From NCBI GenBank assembly GCA_018398585.1, contig JAGTTD010000002.1, positions 30,992,186-31,056,185 of the forward strand: a DNA stretch of 64,000 bases, written 5' to 3'. The translations under genes were made by a program, and so were the position numbers. Below the pieces are notes generated by a model. It saw nothing but the letters and a program-made list of their open reading frames with translations. It searched no databases and was not told the DNA's origin. This stretch comes from Simmondsia chinensis (taxonomy: Eukaryota > Streptophyta > Magnoliopsida > Caryophyllales > Simmondsiaceae). Numbering within the stretch: the first letter of the stretch is position 1; each line of letters opens with the position of its first letter. Below, in pieces: positions 1-9,529 of this stretch.

Positions 1-7
1 AGAGGAA

Positions 8-455
8 TGTAGGAAGCAGAGAAGGAGAACCATTATTGGCATTACCAGGGGTTAGCGAGAGACTGGGTAGGCGCGACAACAGGTTCAATGTGGAACAAGG
101 CTGTTATTCTGATGCGAGATTCACAGACTTGATTAGCAGGCAGTTTTGATTCAATAGTTATTTCTTTCCTTTTTAGATTTATCACTTTATTTAGATTTAT
201 CTCTTAGTTAGATTTTTGAATTTGAACTTCAAATGTAATCCCTCTTCTATAAAAGGAGGCCAGCTCTTAGGTTTAGACTTAGACTTTTAATTGAGAAAAT
301 TGTTATTGTTTTGTGGAGATTCTTGACTTCTCGCATTGAGGGAATACAAGCTATCTACCGCTTTTTGTTATTTTATTACCAGTGTTAATAAAAATGCAAA
401 GGGAAGGCCGTTGAACTTTCCTGTACCCCTTATTGCCCTATCATGCGCTGCATCA
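8..455 (+). repeat. 5' LTR of element Z
   Basis: Starts TGTAGGAAGC and ends GCATCA, and matches 2770-3214 along its length with scattered substitutions and an 8-bp length difference near the right end. A TATA-like stretch CTATAAAAGG at about 246-255 fits an LTR promoter. The 7 bases before it (AGAGGAA) resemble the polypurine tract that precedes the 3' LTR of the same element. Confidence 0.85.
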
Positions 456-457
456 TT

Positions 458-469
458 TGGTATCTGAGC
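458..469 (+). other. Primer binding site of element Z
   Basis: TGGTATCTGAGC lies 2 bases after the LTR end. It differs by one base from the common plant initiator-Met tRNA primer site TGGTATCAGAGC. This site fixes the right edge of the 5' LTR. Confidence 0.75.
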
Positions 470-486
470 ATAGAACGCTTCCTACG

Positions 487-1983
487 ATGGCCCCAAGACG
501 TCAAAGAAACACCGCCACCGAGGACGCTACTGATCTTGACCGACATCAACAACAAGAGAGGAGATTCGAGGCTCTGGAAGAGAAATTCCAGCTAATCGAG
601 CGATGCTTGATTCGACTCAGGGTAAATCCCGACCTTACACTGGGATCCCTATCCCAACACCCATTGGCACCGGGCGCTATCCATGAAGAAATGGAGGAAT
701 GGGTTCAAGATCCATTCTTGGATGAGGAGATGCTAGATCATCGACCTAGGTGGAGGAATGTCATTACTGGCTACATTGAAAAGCGGGATGATCGGAGGTG
801 GGAGTTACGACTTTGGGTGGACATATTTGAGTTTGGTGGAGGGAGGAACCCAGATGAGGTGTGGGACTGGTTGGCGTCTGTGGAAGAAATCCTTGAGTTC
901 AAGAGGGTCCCGGTGCACAAGCAGGCATCACTAGTGGCAACGCATATCCGGGGGAGAGCTGCATCCTCATGGCATCAAACGAAACACTCACGGCTTCGCC
1001 AAGGGAAGTCTAGGATCAAGACTTTGGAGAAATTAAACAAGCATCTACGAGGCGCCTTCTTGCCTCATAACCATACCAAGATCTCGTACCAAAGGCTTCA
1101 GAGTTTGCGGCAAGGCTCAAGGACTATAGAGGAATATACTGTTGACTTCTACGCCTTAATCGCTAGAAACAATTCGGTGGAATCTCAAGAGAAAATAGTT
1201 AACAAGTATATCGAGGGGCTAAGGGAGTCAATCCAAGATATCCTAAACATGTTTGACATCTTTATCATAGCGGAAGCAAGTCAGAGGGCCTTGATGTTAG
1301 AGAAGTACCAAAGACGCCGCAGTGTTGGTGGTACCATGACCGGTACTGAGACCAGACGTCACCAAGTTCAACCACCACCCAACCCAGATCTTCTAGCAAA
1401 ACCAATCACTGTCACCAATGAAACAAACTTGGCAAGTAGTTCCCGCATCCGTTGCTTTAAGTGCGGGGAGGTGGGGCACCGAGCTGCTGAGTGCCATAAA
1501 GGGGACAGATTGGGGAAGAACCTGCTCATTGAAGGAGCACAAGAGGAAGATGGCGAAACCGTTATAGAAGCTGTGGGTGCAGAGTTGACGCTAATACATG
1601 AGGAGAACCTATCTGGGGATGAAGGTTGTTTGCTTGTGATAAGGCGCACCTTCTTGACGCTAAGAGAAGAACACAGTGATGACTGGCTTCGAAGCAACAT
1701 CTTTCAAGCCACATGCACTATTGGCAGAAGAATTTGCCGTGTGGTGATTAACTCGGGTAGCTGCGAGAATGTCATTTCCGAAGAGGTTGTGCAGAAACTT
1801 GGCTTAAGGACAGAAGACCATCCTCAATCGTGTAATTTATCTTGGATTAAGGAGAAGAATAAGGTGATTGTCTCAAAGCGATGTATAGTTCACTTTCCGA
1901 TTGCAGGTAAGTACGAAGACAATGTATGGTGTGATTTGCTAGCTATGGACGCCTGTCACCTACTGCTGGGCAGATCGTGGTAG
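487..1983 (+). CDS. Gypsy gag-protease polyprotein, truncated
   Basis: A 498-codon frame from ATG 487, chosen because it follows the primer site and opens MAPRRQRN; the frame is open 18 codons further upstream but only with a TTG start. Residues about 110-285 are a Ty3/gypsy gag core (FEFGGGRNPDEVWDWL, then RGRAASSWHQ and FLPHNH). Residues 323-336 are a CCHC zinc knuckle, CFKCGEVGHRAAEC. Residues about 415-498 are a retropepsin-like domain ending MDACHLLLGRSW. Two defects are visible. The catalytic D-S-G reads N-S-G (codon AAC at 1750-1752), which should abolish protease activity. The frame stops at TAG 1981 just where family members continue QFD; the next codons do read FDRGANHDGRR, so the stop looks like a nonsense change. 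Gag could still be made. Confidence 0.85.
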   Translation: MAPRRQRNTATEDATDLDRHQQQERRFEALEEKFQLIERCLIRLRVNPDLTLGSLSQHPLAPGAIHEEMEEWVQDPFLDEEMLDHRPRWRNVITGYIEKRDDRRWELRLWVDIFEFGGGRNPDEVWDWLASVEEILEFKRVPVHKQASLVATHIRGRAASSWHQTKHSRLRQGKSRIKTLEKLNKHLRGAFLPHNHTKISYQRLQSLRQGSRTIEEYTVDFYALIARNNSVESQEKIVNKYIEGLRESIQDILNMFDIFIIAEASQRALMLEKYQRRRSVGGTMTGTETRRHQVQPPPNPDLLAKPITVTNETNLASSSRIRCFKCGEVGHRAAECHKGDRLGKNLLIEGAQEEDGETVIEAVGAELTLIHEENLSGDEGCLLVIRRTFLTLREEHSDDWLRSNIFQATCTIGRRICRVVINSGSCENVISEEVVQKLGLRTEDHPQSCNLSWIKEKNKVIVSKRCIVHFPIAGKYEDNVWCDLLAMDACHLLLGRSW

Positions 1984-2769
1984 TTTGACCGAGGTGCCAA
2001 TCATGACGGAAGAAGAAACAACTACAGTTTCTTATTTGGAAACCCCAAGATCGTTTTGCTTTAGAAGAAGGGCTTAGCACCACTGTCGGTAAAGAGACAA
2101 GATGTGAAGTCATCAATCAATACATTGCTGGTCAAAGATGTTTGTAAAGATAAGGCCGTAACCCTGGCAGTAGGAGGCACACACCGAGAAGAAGAAGGTA
2201 CAATAGGACCAAGGGCTAGGTTGGCAGTACAAAAGTGCTCTCAGTAGGACGGTCTAAAATTAGGCAAAGAGCTACCGAGGGGGACTCAATTGTTGACTAA
2301 GGACAGTGCATCAGGTGGCCTACATGTTGGCGGCATTGAGAAGCTCAAGAATATAAGCGTTGAGGCATAGACGGTTCCAACTATTGAATTGGTCACTCAA
2401 GGACGAGTTCTTCCTCATCCAGGGAAATTGATGGCGTTTATACCAAGCCAGGGTAGACCGAAAGGAGTGGAACGAAGCACTGAGAGGAACTTGGCAGCTA
2501 ATAGCTCAAAGAGGTTTACGGGGAAGCTACACCCCACACGACTAATCATGAAGACCCCGCTCAGAATTTGAGGGCAAATTCTCTCCAAGCCGGAGAGAAT
2601 GATGCAGCTGGTAACCCATCAAAGGCGGGTCAATACAATCGGGTCAACATTACCATGGCCAGGGCCCAGGCGAGACAAGCCCAAAGGGAGACAGGAGCCA
2701 TGTTGGAGGGACTCCTAGCATGAAGTTCTGAAGAATGGTGGCATTGGCGGTTCAGGAGAGGAAGATGAA
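1984..2769 (+). other. Element Z interior without pol
   Basis: The first 100 bases keep the protease reading frame past the stop. At about 2655-2720 a short frame, ITMARAQARQAQRE, resembles the Arg/Ala-rich segment seen in gypsy polyproteins. Nothing between shows RT, RNase H or integrase motifs in any frame. I read it as the scar of a large internal deletion. The last 16 bases form the polypurine tract. Confidence 0.6.
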
Positions 2770-3214
2770 TGTAGGAAATAGAGAAGGAGAACCATTCTTG
2801 GCGTTACCAAGTGTTGGTGATAGACTGGGTAGGCGCCATAATGGGTTCAACACGGAACAAGGCTGTTGTTCTGATGCGACATTCACGAACTTGATTAGCA
2901 GGCGGTTTTGATTCAATAGTTATTTCCTTCCTTTTTAGATTTATCCCTTTATTTAGATTTATCTCTTGACTTATTTAGATTTTTAAATTTGAATTTCAAA
3001 TGTAATCCCTCTTCTATAAAAGGAGGCTAGCTCTTAGGTTTAGACTTAGACTTTGAATTGAGAAAATTTTTATTGTTTTATAGAGATTCTTGACTTATCG
3101 GGTTGATGGAATGCAAGCTATCTACCCCTCTTTGTTATTTTACTAGTAGTGTTAATAAAAATACAAAAGAAAGGCCATTGAACATTCCCGCGCCCTCTAT
3201 TGCCCTATGCATCA
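2770..3214 (+). repeat. 3' LTR of element Z
   Basis: Begins TGTAGGAAAT right after a purine-rich tract and ends GCATCA. It is a direct repeat of 8-455, with the same TATA-like motif and the same GGCCATTGAAC segment near its end. The two LTRs differ at many positions, so the insertion is not recent. Confidence 0.85.
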
Positions 3215-4760
3215 GATCTTTTTCAATCCACAAAGAGCGTTTTTGAGTTCAAGAACATGATTATTAAATTTCTCATCCTCAAAATCATGTGGTTTTTTAA
3301 CATAAACTTCTTCTTCAATAAAATCATTTCAAAATACACTTTTCACATCCATTTGAAAATTTTTAAAATTTTTAAACGAAGTAGAGGTAAATAGGAATCT
3401 AATAGCTTCTAATCTAGCAATGAGTGCAAAAGTCTATTCATAGCCTTTACCTTCATCTTTGTTATAGTCTTTAGCTACTAACCTTGTCTTGTGTCTAACC
3501 ACATCACCTTCTTCATTTTTTTTTGTTGCGATAGACCCACTTGGTAATGATGACTTCATGATCATTAGGTTATCTACAAGTTCCCACACTTCATTTATCT
3601 TGAATTGATTGAGCTCTTCTTTCATTACCATGATCCAATTTGCATCATTGAGAGCATCTTCTATGTTCTTGGGTTCTTCAAGAGAGATGAATTTGGCTAG
3701 ATAGCAATACTCGATCAAGGCATGTCTTGTTCTTATGCCTTGGGAGGGATGATTTAACTTGTTATCCTTTAAGAATTTTTGAACACATGGTGCTTCTTCC
3801 TTTCCGGATTCTACATTCTTGACATTTCCTTTTAATTCATCCATTGGAGCTTCCAGTTGAGCCTTTTCTTGCTCCTCGGATGTGGTATGATGTTTGTTGG
3901 TTTGATCATCATCATCATGGCAAGGAATTCTAGTGGACAAGTTGTTAGTTTCATCAAATACTTCATGTATAGACTTTTCTATTAGCCTTGTCTTTTCATT
4001 ATAAACTCTATATGCTTTGCTAGTAAGAAAATATCTAATAAATACACCTTCATCCACTCTTGGATCAAATTTACCAGGATTTGTTTTACCATGTTTGTGG
4101 ATGAAGCATTTACACCAAAATAGTTTAAAATACGTAATGTTTGGTTTTCTTTCTGTGTAAAGTCCATGGGTAGGCCTTATCAAAGGTTGATTTAGAACGT
4201 GGCAAGCGGTGTTAACGGCTCCAACCTAAAAAGATTTTGACAAATTGTTTTGACAAAGCATGATTATTTACATTTGTTCAAGAGCTCTATTTTTCCTTTC
4301 AATCTCTCTGTTTTGTTAAGGAGTTCTAGGAGTCAAAAAAATTGTAATCGATTCCAAAATAATCATTTTTCTATCAAAATTGCCATTTTCGAATTTCCTT
4401 TCATAATCACTTCTAATTAAAATGATTTTCAAATCTTTTTCATTTTGCACTTGTTTGTAGAACTTTTCAGATTTAACAAATGCTTCACTCTTATGAGAAG
4501 GAATGAGCTGTAACTAAAATGGGAGTAATCATCAAAAATTACATGTCTATATAGTTTTCTACCAAGGCTCAAATGTCTAGTACGATCAAACAAGTCTATG
4601 TGCAGGAGCTCAAGATGCCTTGAGGTACAGCTACCTTCTTGGGTTTGAATGAAGATATTTATATTGACATGCATCACAAATATCATCTTTTTCAAATTTA
4701 AGCTTTGGTATTTGTCTAACAAGATGACTTTTTTGAAGGTTTTGAAATTAAGGTTGTACT
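3215..4760 (-). pseudogene. Copia A integrase and RT N-terminus, decayed
   Basis: Copia integrase followed by the start of RT. At 4722-4429 the integrase core reads LLHIDLF then FDDYSHFSYSS. At 4203-3930 the integrase C-terminus reads LIRPTHGLYTERKPNITYF and KCFIHKHGK. From about 3650 the RT begins ALNDANWIMVMKEELNQF, with RLVAKDYNKDEGKGYE near 3440, where TGA interrupts. Beyond that the frame continues only with stops, down to a segment equivalent to KxALCGLK at 3215, where element Z cuts it. The catalytic YVDD half of RT is absent. The longest open part is 3434-4183 (249 codons). Confidence 0.75.
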
Positions 4761-6340
4761 AACATGTCCAAATCTTCTATGCCAAATCCGAGGACAATTT
4801 TCATTTAAGGCACTAGAACATTTCACAAAATTCATACATCCGAAATCAATCCTATAGATACTATCACATCTAATCGATCATTAGTACTTCATTCATCTAA
4901 GCATGTGCCACTATACATTTAGATGACTTAAAAATTCATACTATAACCTTCATCATGCAGTTGACTAATGTTTAGAAGATTATGCATAAGACCATCAACA
5001 GATAAACCATCATTTATGCAAGGAGAAGAGTAAGGGGCAACAATACCAATACAAAGAATTTTCCTTTCTTGTTTTCAAAAGTGAGATATCCTTTCCTTGG
5101 TTTGATGGAGGTAGACTTGGATTTATCTCCAGTTATATGACTTGTGAAACCATTATCCAAGGACCACTTTCGATTTTTGTTCTCAATCTCCAAGCATACC
5201 TACACAATTTAAAGAAATCTGGTATCCAATTTTTCTTGGGTCCTTCATTCTTAGTCTTAAATTAGGTGGTCGAGATCCTTTTGGAATCTAACCCATCTTG
5301 GTTTTTATCAAATTCTTTCTAAATAGACATTGATGCATGATATGCCCGTGATCACCATAAATAGTGACATCTTATGGAACAAGTTGGTGGAGAGGAGGTT
5401 TTGACAAAAAGTATATTCAAAATTTTCTTTCGAACATTTTCATTATATCAGATTTTCTCTTTATTGTAAGTAGATCTTTGAGAAGAGAGTATTTTTTTTT
5501 CAATTGTTTCTTGCCCTTTGAGAGTTATTCCACTTGTTCTTTCAAAGACTTAGTTTCTTTCAGCAATAAGTTATCTTCATTGGATTCTTCATTTTCGTTT
5601 TCATTTAAAAGGAGCTTTTCTTCCAAGGATTGTTTTTTATTAATTAATGTTTCAATTCGATCATTTAATGACTCTATTTTTGTTTTTAAAATTCATTTTC
5701 AAGCTTAAGTACTGTTTTTTTAAACCCCTTTTCTAGCTCCTTGTTTTTCAAAAAAAAAAAAAAAAATTGGTTCTCAAATTTTTGAATGCACCATGTAACT
5801 TATAAAAACTAGCCATGATCTCATTGTAAGATAAATCATTTATCTCGTCTTCTTGAAGTTGTTCTTCTTCAGATTCAATGGCCATGAGATACGGATTCAC
5901 TTATTCCTCTTCAATTGTATCAAGGGATTCTTCATCGGACTTTCTTTTTGAAATATGGCTTCAAGTTTGTCCCAAGTCTCCTTTACGGTTTTGCAACCTT
6001 TAACATAATTAAACACATAGGGAGGAATAGTACATAATAATTGAAAGTGAGCCATATATTTTTTTCAAGCTTTATCTTGTCATAATGGCCAAGCTCATTT
6101 TATTTGTGTATCAACAACTACATTTCCTTCATTTGTTGAAGGAATAAAATCACCATTTTTAGGGATCAGCTACAAGTCAAAATCAATAGATGTAATGAAA
6201 AGTCTCATCCTAAGTTTCCAATAACAGAAATTTTTACTGTAAAAAAGTGGATGCTTATTGGTCAATTGACCCTCGGCCAAAATAGGTGCAAAGTTTGCCA
6301 TAAGGACCACTCTAAGGTTGTTAAACCAAATAAAACAAGA
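4761..6340 (-). pseudogene. Copia A gag, protease and pre-integrase, decayed
   Basis: Reading leftward from 6340, a gag remnant gives acidic stretches (AIESEEEQLQEDEINDLSYN near 5880-5820). A long Lys/Glu-rich coiled coil follows at about 5700-5460 (LNENENEESNEDNLLLKE). The cysteine-histidine knuckle region is near 5340 (DHGHIMHQC, first cysteines lost). GPKKIW-like and protease or pre-integrase remnants occupy 5250-4770. Stops occur every 20-60 codons. The apparent plus-strand frame at 5364-5708 is only the antisense of the coiled coil. Confidence 0.6.
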
Positions 6341-6346
6341 GTATTA

Positions 6347-6358
6347 GCTCCGATACCA
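6347..6358 (-). other. Primer binding site of element A
   Basis: On the minus strand TGGTATCGGAGC follows the LTR end after AT. It is one base off the usual initiator-Met tRNA site TGGTATCAGAGC. It orients the element and fixes the LTR edge at 6361. Confidence 0.8.
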
Positions 6359-6360
6359 AT

Positions 6361-7722
6361 TGAAAGCCCAAAGAGCAATTGGGAGGGGTTCAATTAGGTT
6401 CTTTTGCAATAAAGTGAAAAATTAAACTTTAAGAACCAAAAATTAGATTGTCATATAATCAATAAATGTGCAATACAAAAAGTAAAGGGAAGGGGAAAAA
6501 AAAAAAAAAAGAATGCACAGGGATTTTTATAGTGCTTCACTTGTAACCCGGAAGCTGGTCCACAACTACTCATTGTCACTTAAGCCTTTCACTAATTGAT
6601 GATCTATTTCAGATTTAGGCTTAGGATCAAACCTTTTGCAACTGGTCTTTTTGTACATAGGCTTAAGACCAAACATTTACATTTGATTCTTTTACAACGA
6701 TAGGCTTAGGATCCAACCTTTATAAAAAAAATAAATTTAATCAATGAAACTCCCACACTTGAAAAGGTGATTTGAAAATTAATCAAGCTTAGCCAAAGCT
6801 AAGGATATGCCAATTAAGCTCAAATACTCAATAAAAAAGAGAACTAGTGATGCTCAAGAAAACTTTAAGAAAAACACGAAATTAAAACATTAAAGCACAA
6901 TAAGAGCGCGAGAACTTTTGATCAAGAATGCTTAGAGAGAACTAAATGGCTTTAGCCAAGGAATTAAGCCCTATTTACAGGCTAGGAAAAGCATTAAGAG
7001 ATGTTGGGGTTTGTAGAAAGAATTAGGAAAGAAATCAAATTAAAAAGTAGCCATTTGTACCAATCGCAGGCTTGTGTGTCGACACACAATATCCTGCTTC
7101 ACACATTGCAACCTACTCTTGGTATTGTATGTCTGTGTGTCAACTCATTTTTCTTGTGCGTCGACACTCAACATACCTGAGTGGTTTTTAAACATTTTTG
7201 ACAGTTAGCTTGTTTTGGTTATCATTTTTTATTTACTTTTTGAATGAATAATTTTCTAATCAAACGAAGATATCACCTAATAAAATTATCTTGATTTTGT
7301 TATTTTGGGCATGCTTCCAATAATGCCAATTTATAAAATATTGCTATTAAAAAATTTATTTGGCTCGAATTTGAATTGAGTGTTTTTCCAATAAGATTTG
7401 AAAATCAAATTTCAAAATATTTTAAAAATATTTTTGTTAGAGCATTACAAATCGATATTGAGATTTTGACTTAATCGACATTTGATTCTTAGCCCTAAAA
7501 AATAAAAAGAAATGACTAAATGTGCCTGGACTCGGATCTCATTCTCTTAATTTTTGGATTAATCTTCTCTTCAACGTTGATCACTTTCCTCTTGATCCAT
7601 TGTCTTAGAAAGCTTGGTATCAATGTGGTCATTCTTGATTTTTCTTTTGCCTTCCTAGAGTCACTTTCAACAAGGTTAGAACTATTAAATACAACGATTC
7701 ACTAAATGCTTTTTTATCATCA
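6361..7722 (-). repeat. 5' LTR of copia A
   Basis: About 1.36 kb. Read on the minus strand it starts TGATGATAAAAAAGC and ends GGGCTTTCA next to the primer site, so it has TG...CA ends. It contains no gene. The U5 side has a 14-bp perfect palindrome (GTGTGTCGACACAC, 7074-7087) and a second, imperfect copy near 7155. The edge at 7722 is judged from the TG start and the resumption of element B, and could be off by about 20 bases. Confidence 0.65.
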
Positions 7723-8400
7723 AAATTACTATGTAAATGGCCTTTAGGGCCAATAGGTTCATTTTGAGGTTACAGTTCTCATTCGTAAGGACCATTTCTT
7801 AAATCTTCCAAGTGCTCAACTTGGGTTTTTTTATTTGACCACGATGTCATCTATATAGACTTCCATGGTTTTGCTAATAAGGACATGAAAAATCATTTTC
7901 ATGGCTCTTTGATAGGTGGCACCAGTGTTCTTTAAGCTAAATGGCTTGGCCACCCATTCGAAGGTACCTATTGACCCTAGACACCCAAATGCCGTCTTGT
8001 GGGTATCCTCCGATACTATCATAATTTGGTAATATCCACAGTAGCCATCCATATTAGATAACACCTCATGCCTCGAGGCTGAATAAATAAGAATTTTGGC
8101 AATAGGCATAGGATATTCATCCTTCAAAGTGGCTACATTCAGATCCTTGAAGTCAATATAGAATATGATTTTGCCGTTCTTCTTAATTCCATGAACAATA
8201 TTAGCCAACCACTCTACATACCTGCTGTCCTAATGAATTTGGCTTTCAAGAGTCTCTATTTCCTCTTTAACCAAGTCTATGACTTCTTGGGACATCTTTC
8301 TCTGGGCCTAAATGATGGGCCTCGAGCTAGATTAATGGGTAGCCTATGCTCCATCACCTTCCTTTCTAGGCCATGCATCTCATGATGATCCAAGGCAAAG
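7723..8400 (-). pseudogene. Gypsy B reverse transcriptase fragment
   Basis: The longest open piece is 8208-7831 (125 codons). It contains GIKKNGKI, DFKDLN, MDGYCGYYQI, PFSLKNTGATYQRAM and MEVYIDDIVVK, in the order and spacing of a Ty3/gypsy RT palm, with the catalytic Asp pair of YIDD intact. Upstream, to about 8400, a degenerate stretch gives the N-terminal part (EHRLPI, WLANIVHG). Downstream, a frame with MNLLALKA (the MNPLKC-like position) runs to about 7735, where the copia A LTR begins. It would copy element RNA into DNA, but this copy is interrupted. Confidence 0.8.
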
Positions 8401-8489
8401 CAATCCTTGAATTTAAGGAGCAAGGTTATGTACTGCTTCCTCTATTCTTCAGAGAGCAGAGCGCTCATATATGTGGGTCTTAGGCTTTC

Positions 8490-8958
8490 TACTAAACCCA
8501 AGTTAATTTCGAAGAGAGGATCTTGACTTTGAGATCTTAAGCCCCCCATCTTGGTTGGTGCTGCTCTCAAGTCAGACCACTCAAAGTCCTTCTCTTCCAG
8601 CTTTTGCACTTCAAAGCCAATTTTGGAGGTAAATGGCTATTCAGCCCAAAGTCAATCCTAAGCATGCCAAGCCACCAGCTTTGCAATGGCTAAGGAGACG
8701 CCCCTTTGGGCCTTTATTGAGAAGACTTGGCTCCCCCCATAAGGCATTCCATGCCCCTTGAAGGTCCCCCTTTTCTAAAAGGGTTCTCATACATCCCCAA
8801 AAGTCCAAGCCATCTAACTCAACATCAGACTGATCAATCTCAGCTTCAATGAGTGGGCTCTTAAGGACGGCTATCATGTCTTCCCATTGGGCATCTTTAG
8901 GAGTGGTCCTTCTTACTGTTAGTGATCCCACTGTCATCATAGAACTATGCCTTAACAA
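8490..8958 (-). pseudogene. Gypsy B pol linker between protease and RT
   Basis: An open stretch of 105 codons (8958-8641) with no motif I recognise, lying between protease and RT on the same strand. The spacing fits the variable linker of gypsy pol. It contains stops before the RT frame resumes. Confidence 0.4.
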
Positions 8959-9019
8959 ATTCGGAGCAAGCTATAAATGCCTTGTCATCTTCTATTACAA
9001 CCTCATATTTGTCATCGTT

Positions 9020-9510
9020 TCATAAGATCAATAGCTGGTGAAGGGAAGACGGGATACAATAGTTGGCATGCAACCAGTCCCTCCAAAGAATCGTGTTGTA
9101 ACTTGAGGTGGTATCCGCTACAAAAAAAGTTGTCAGCTTACTTAGAGTGCCTATAGTTAACTCAATTGGGATGAGCCCTTCAGACTTGATGGTGGCCCCA
9201 AAGAAGCCACAAATCGACACATTAGAAGGTATTAAGTTATCTCGAAATTTACCAATAACCCCAACATGTATGAAGGTAGAATTTTGATGGCCGCGCCATT
9301 ATCTACTAAGATCCTATTCACCAAAATGCAATCAAACTTGGCTTTGATGCATAGAGGCTTAATGTGTTTGTTGGTTGTAATAGGCCCATCAAACATAATC
9401 TGTATTATGTTAGGTAGGTCATCGGTTGACTTAGTGGTCAGAGACTTAATTTTGAAAGATATAGGATCAATAACACCTTCAAGTACTACTACTTCAGCTA
9501 CGAGGTCCAC
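9020..9510 (-). pseudogene. Gypsy B aspartic protease
   Basis: Two adjacent open pieces. The first (9510-9232) has KFDCILVNRILVDNGAAIKI, where D-N-G-A occupies the catalytic D-S/T-G position of gypsy retropepsins and is followed by a hydrophobic strand. The second (9220-9020) gives ELTIGTLSKLTTFFVADTT and TILWRDWLHA, the C-terminal part (usually ...ILGRDWL). The two pieces are separated by a stop near 9231. Its role would be to cut the polyprotein. Confidence 0.7.
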
Positions 9511-9529
9511 CTAGGGATCTTCATTTGCT

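Larger units (their letters stand above)
8..3214 (+). mobile_element. Ty3/gypsy LTR retrotransposon Z, gag-protease only
   Basis: Two direct repeats of about 446 bp (8-455 and 2770-3214) flank a short interior of 2.3 kb. The interior has a primer binding site right after the left repeat, one gag-protease frame, and a purine-rich tract (about 2754-2769) just before the right repeat. No reverse transcriptase, RNase H or integrase is present, so the copy could only move with enzymes supplied by a relative. On the right the element abuts the RT of copia element A without an obvious gap, which implies insertion into A. I find no matching 5-bp target duplication: the left flank is AGGAA and the right flank GATCT. 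Confidence 0.85.
3215..7722 (-). mobile_element. Ty1/copia retrotransposon A, 3' end missing
   Basis: Read on the minus strand the order is 5' LTR (7722-6361), primer site, gag with coiled coil and zinc knuckle, protease and pre-integrase, integrase, and the start of reverse transcriptase. It stops abruptly at 3214, where element Z begins. The rest of RT, RNase H and the 3' LTR would lie left of the window. The long LTR and coiled-coil gag suggest a SIRE/Maximus-like lineage, which is inference. Many stops and frameshifts make it inactive. Its 5' LTR sits against the RT of element B, so A inserted into B. Confidence 0.8.

Noticed and set aside
433..486. N-terminal extension of Z gag using a TTG start
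   Set aside because: The extension lies across the LTR end and primer site; ATG 487 is the natural start.
5364..5708. Plus-strand 114-codon frame rich in Ser and Phe
   Set aside because: It is the complement of the Lys/Glu coiled coil in the minus-strand copia gag.
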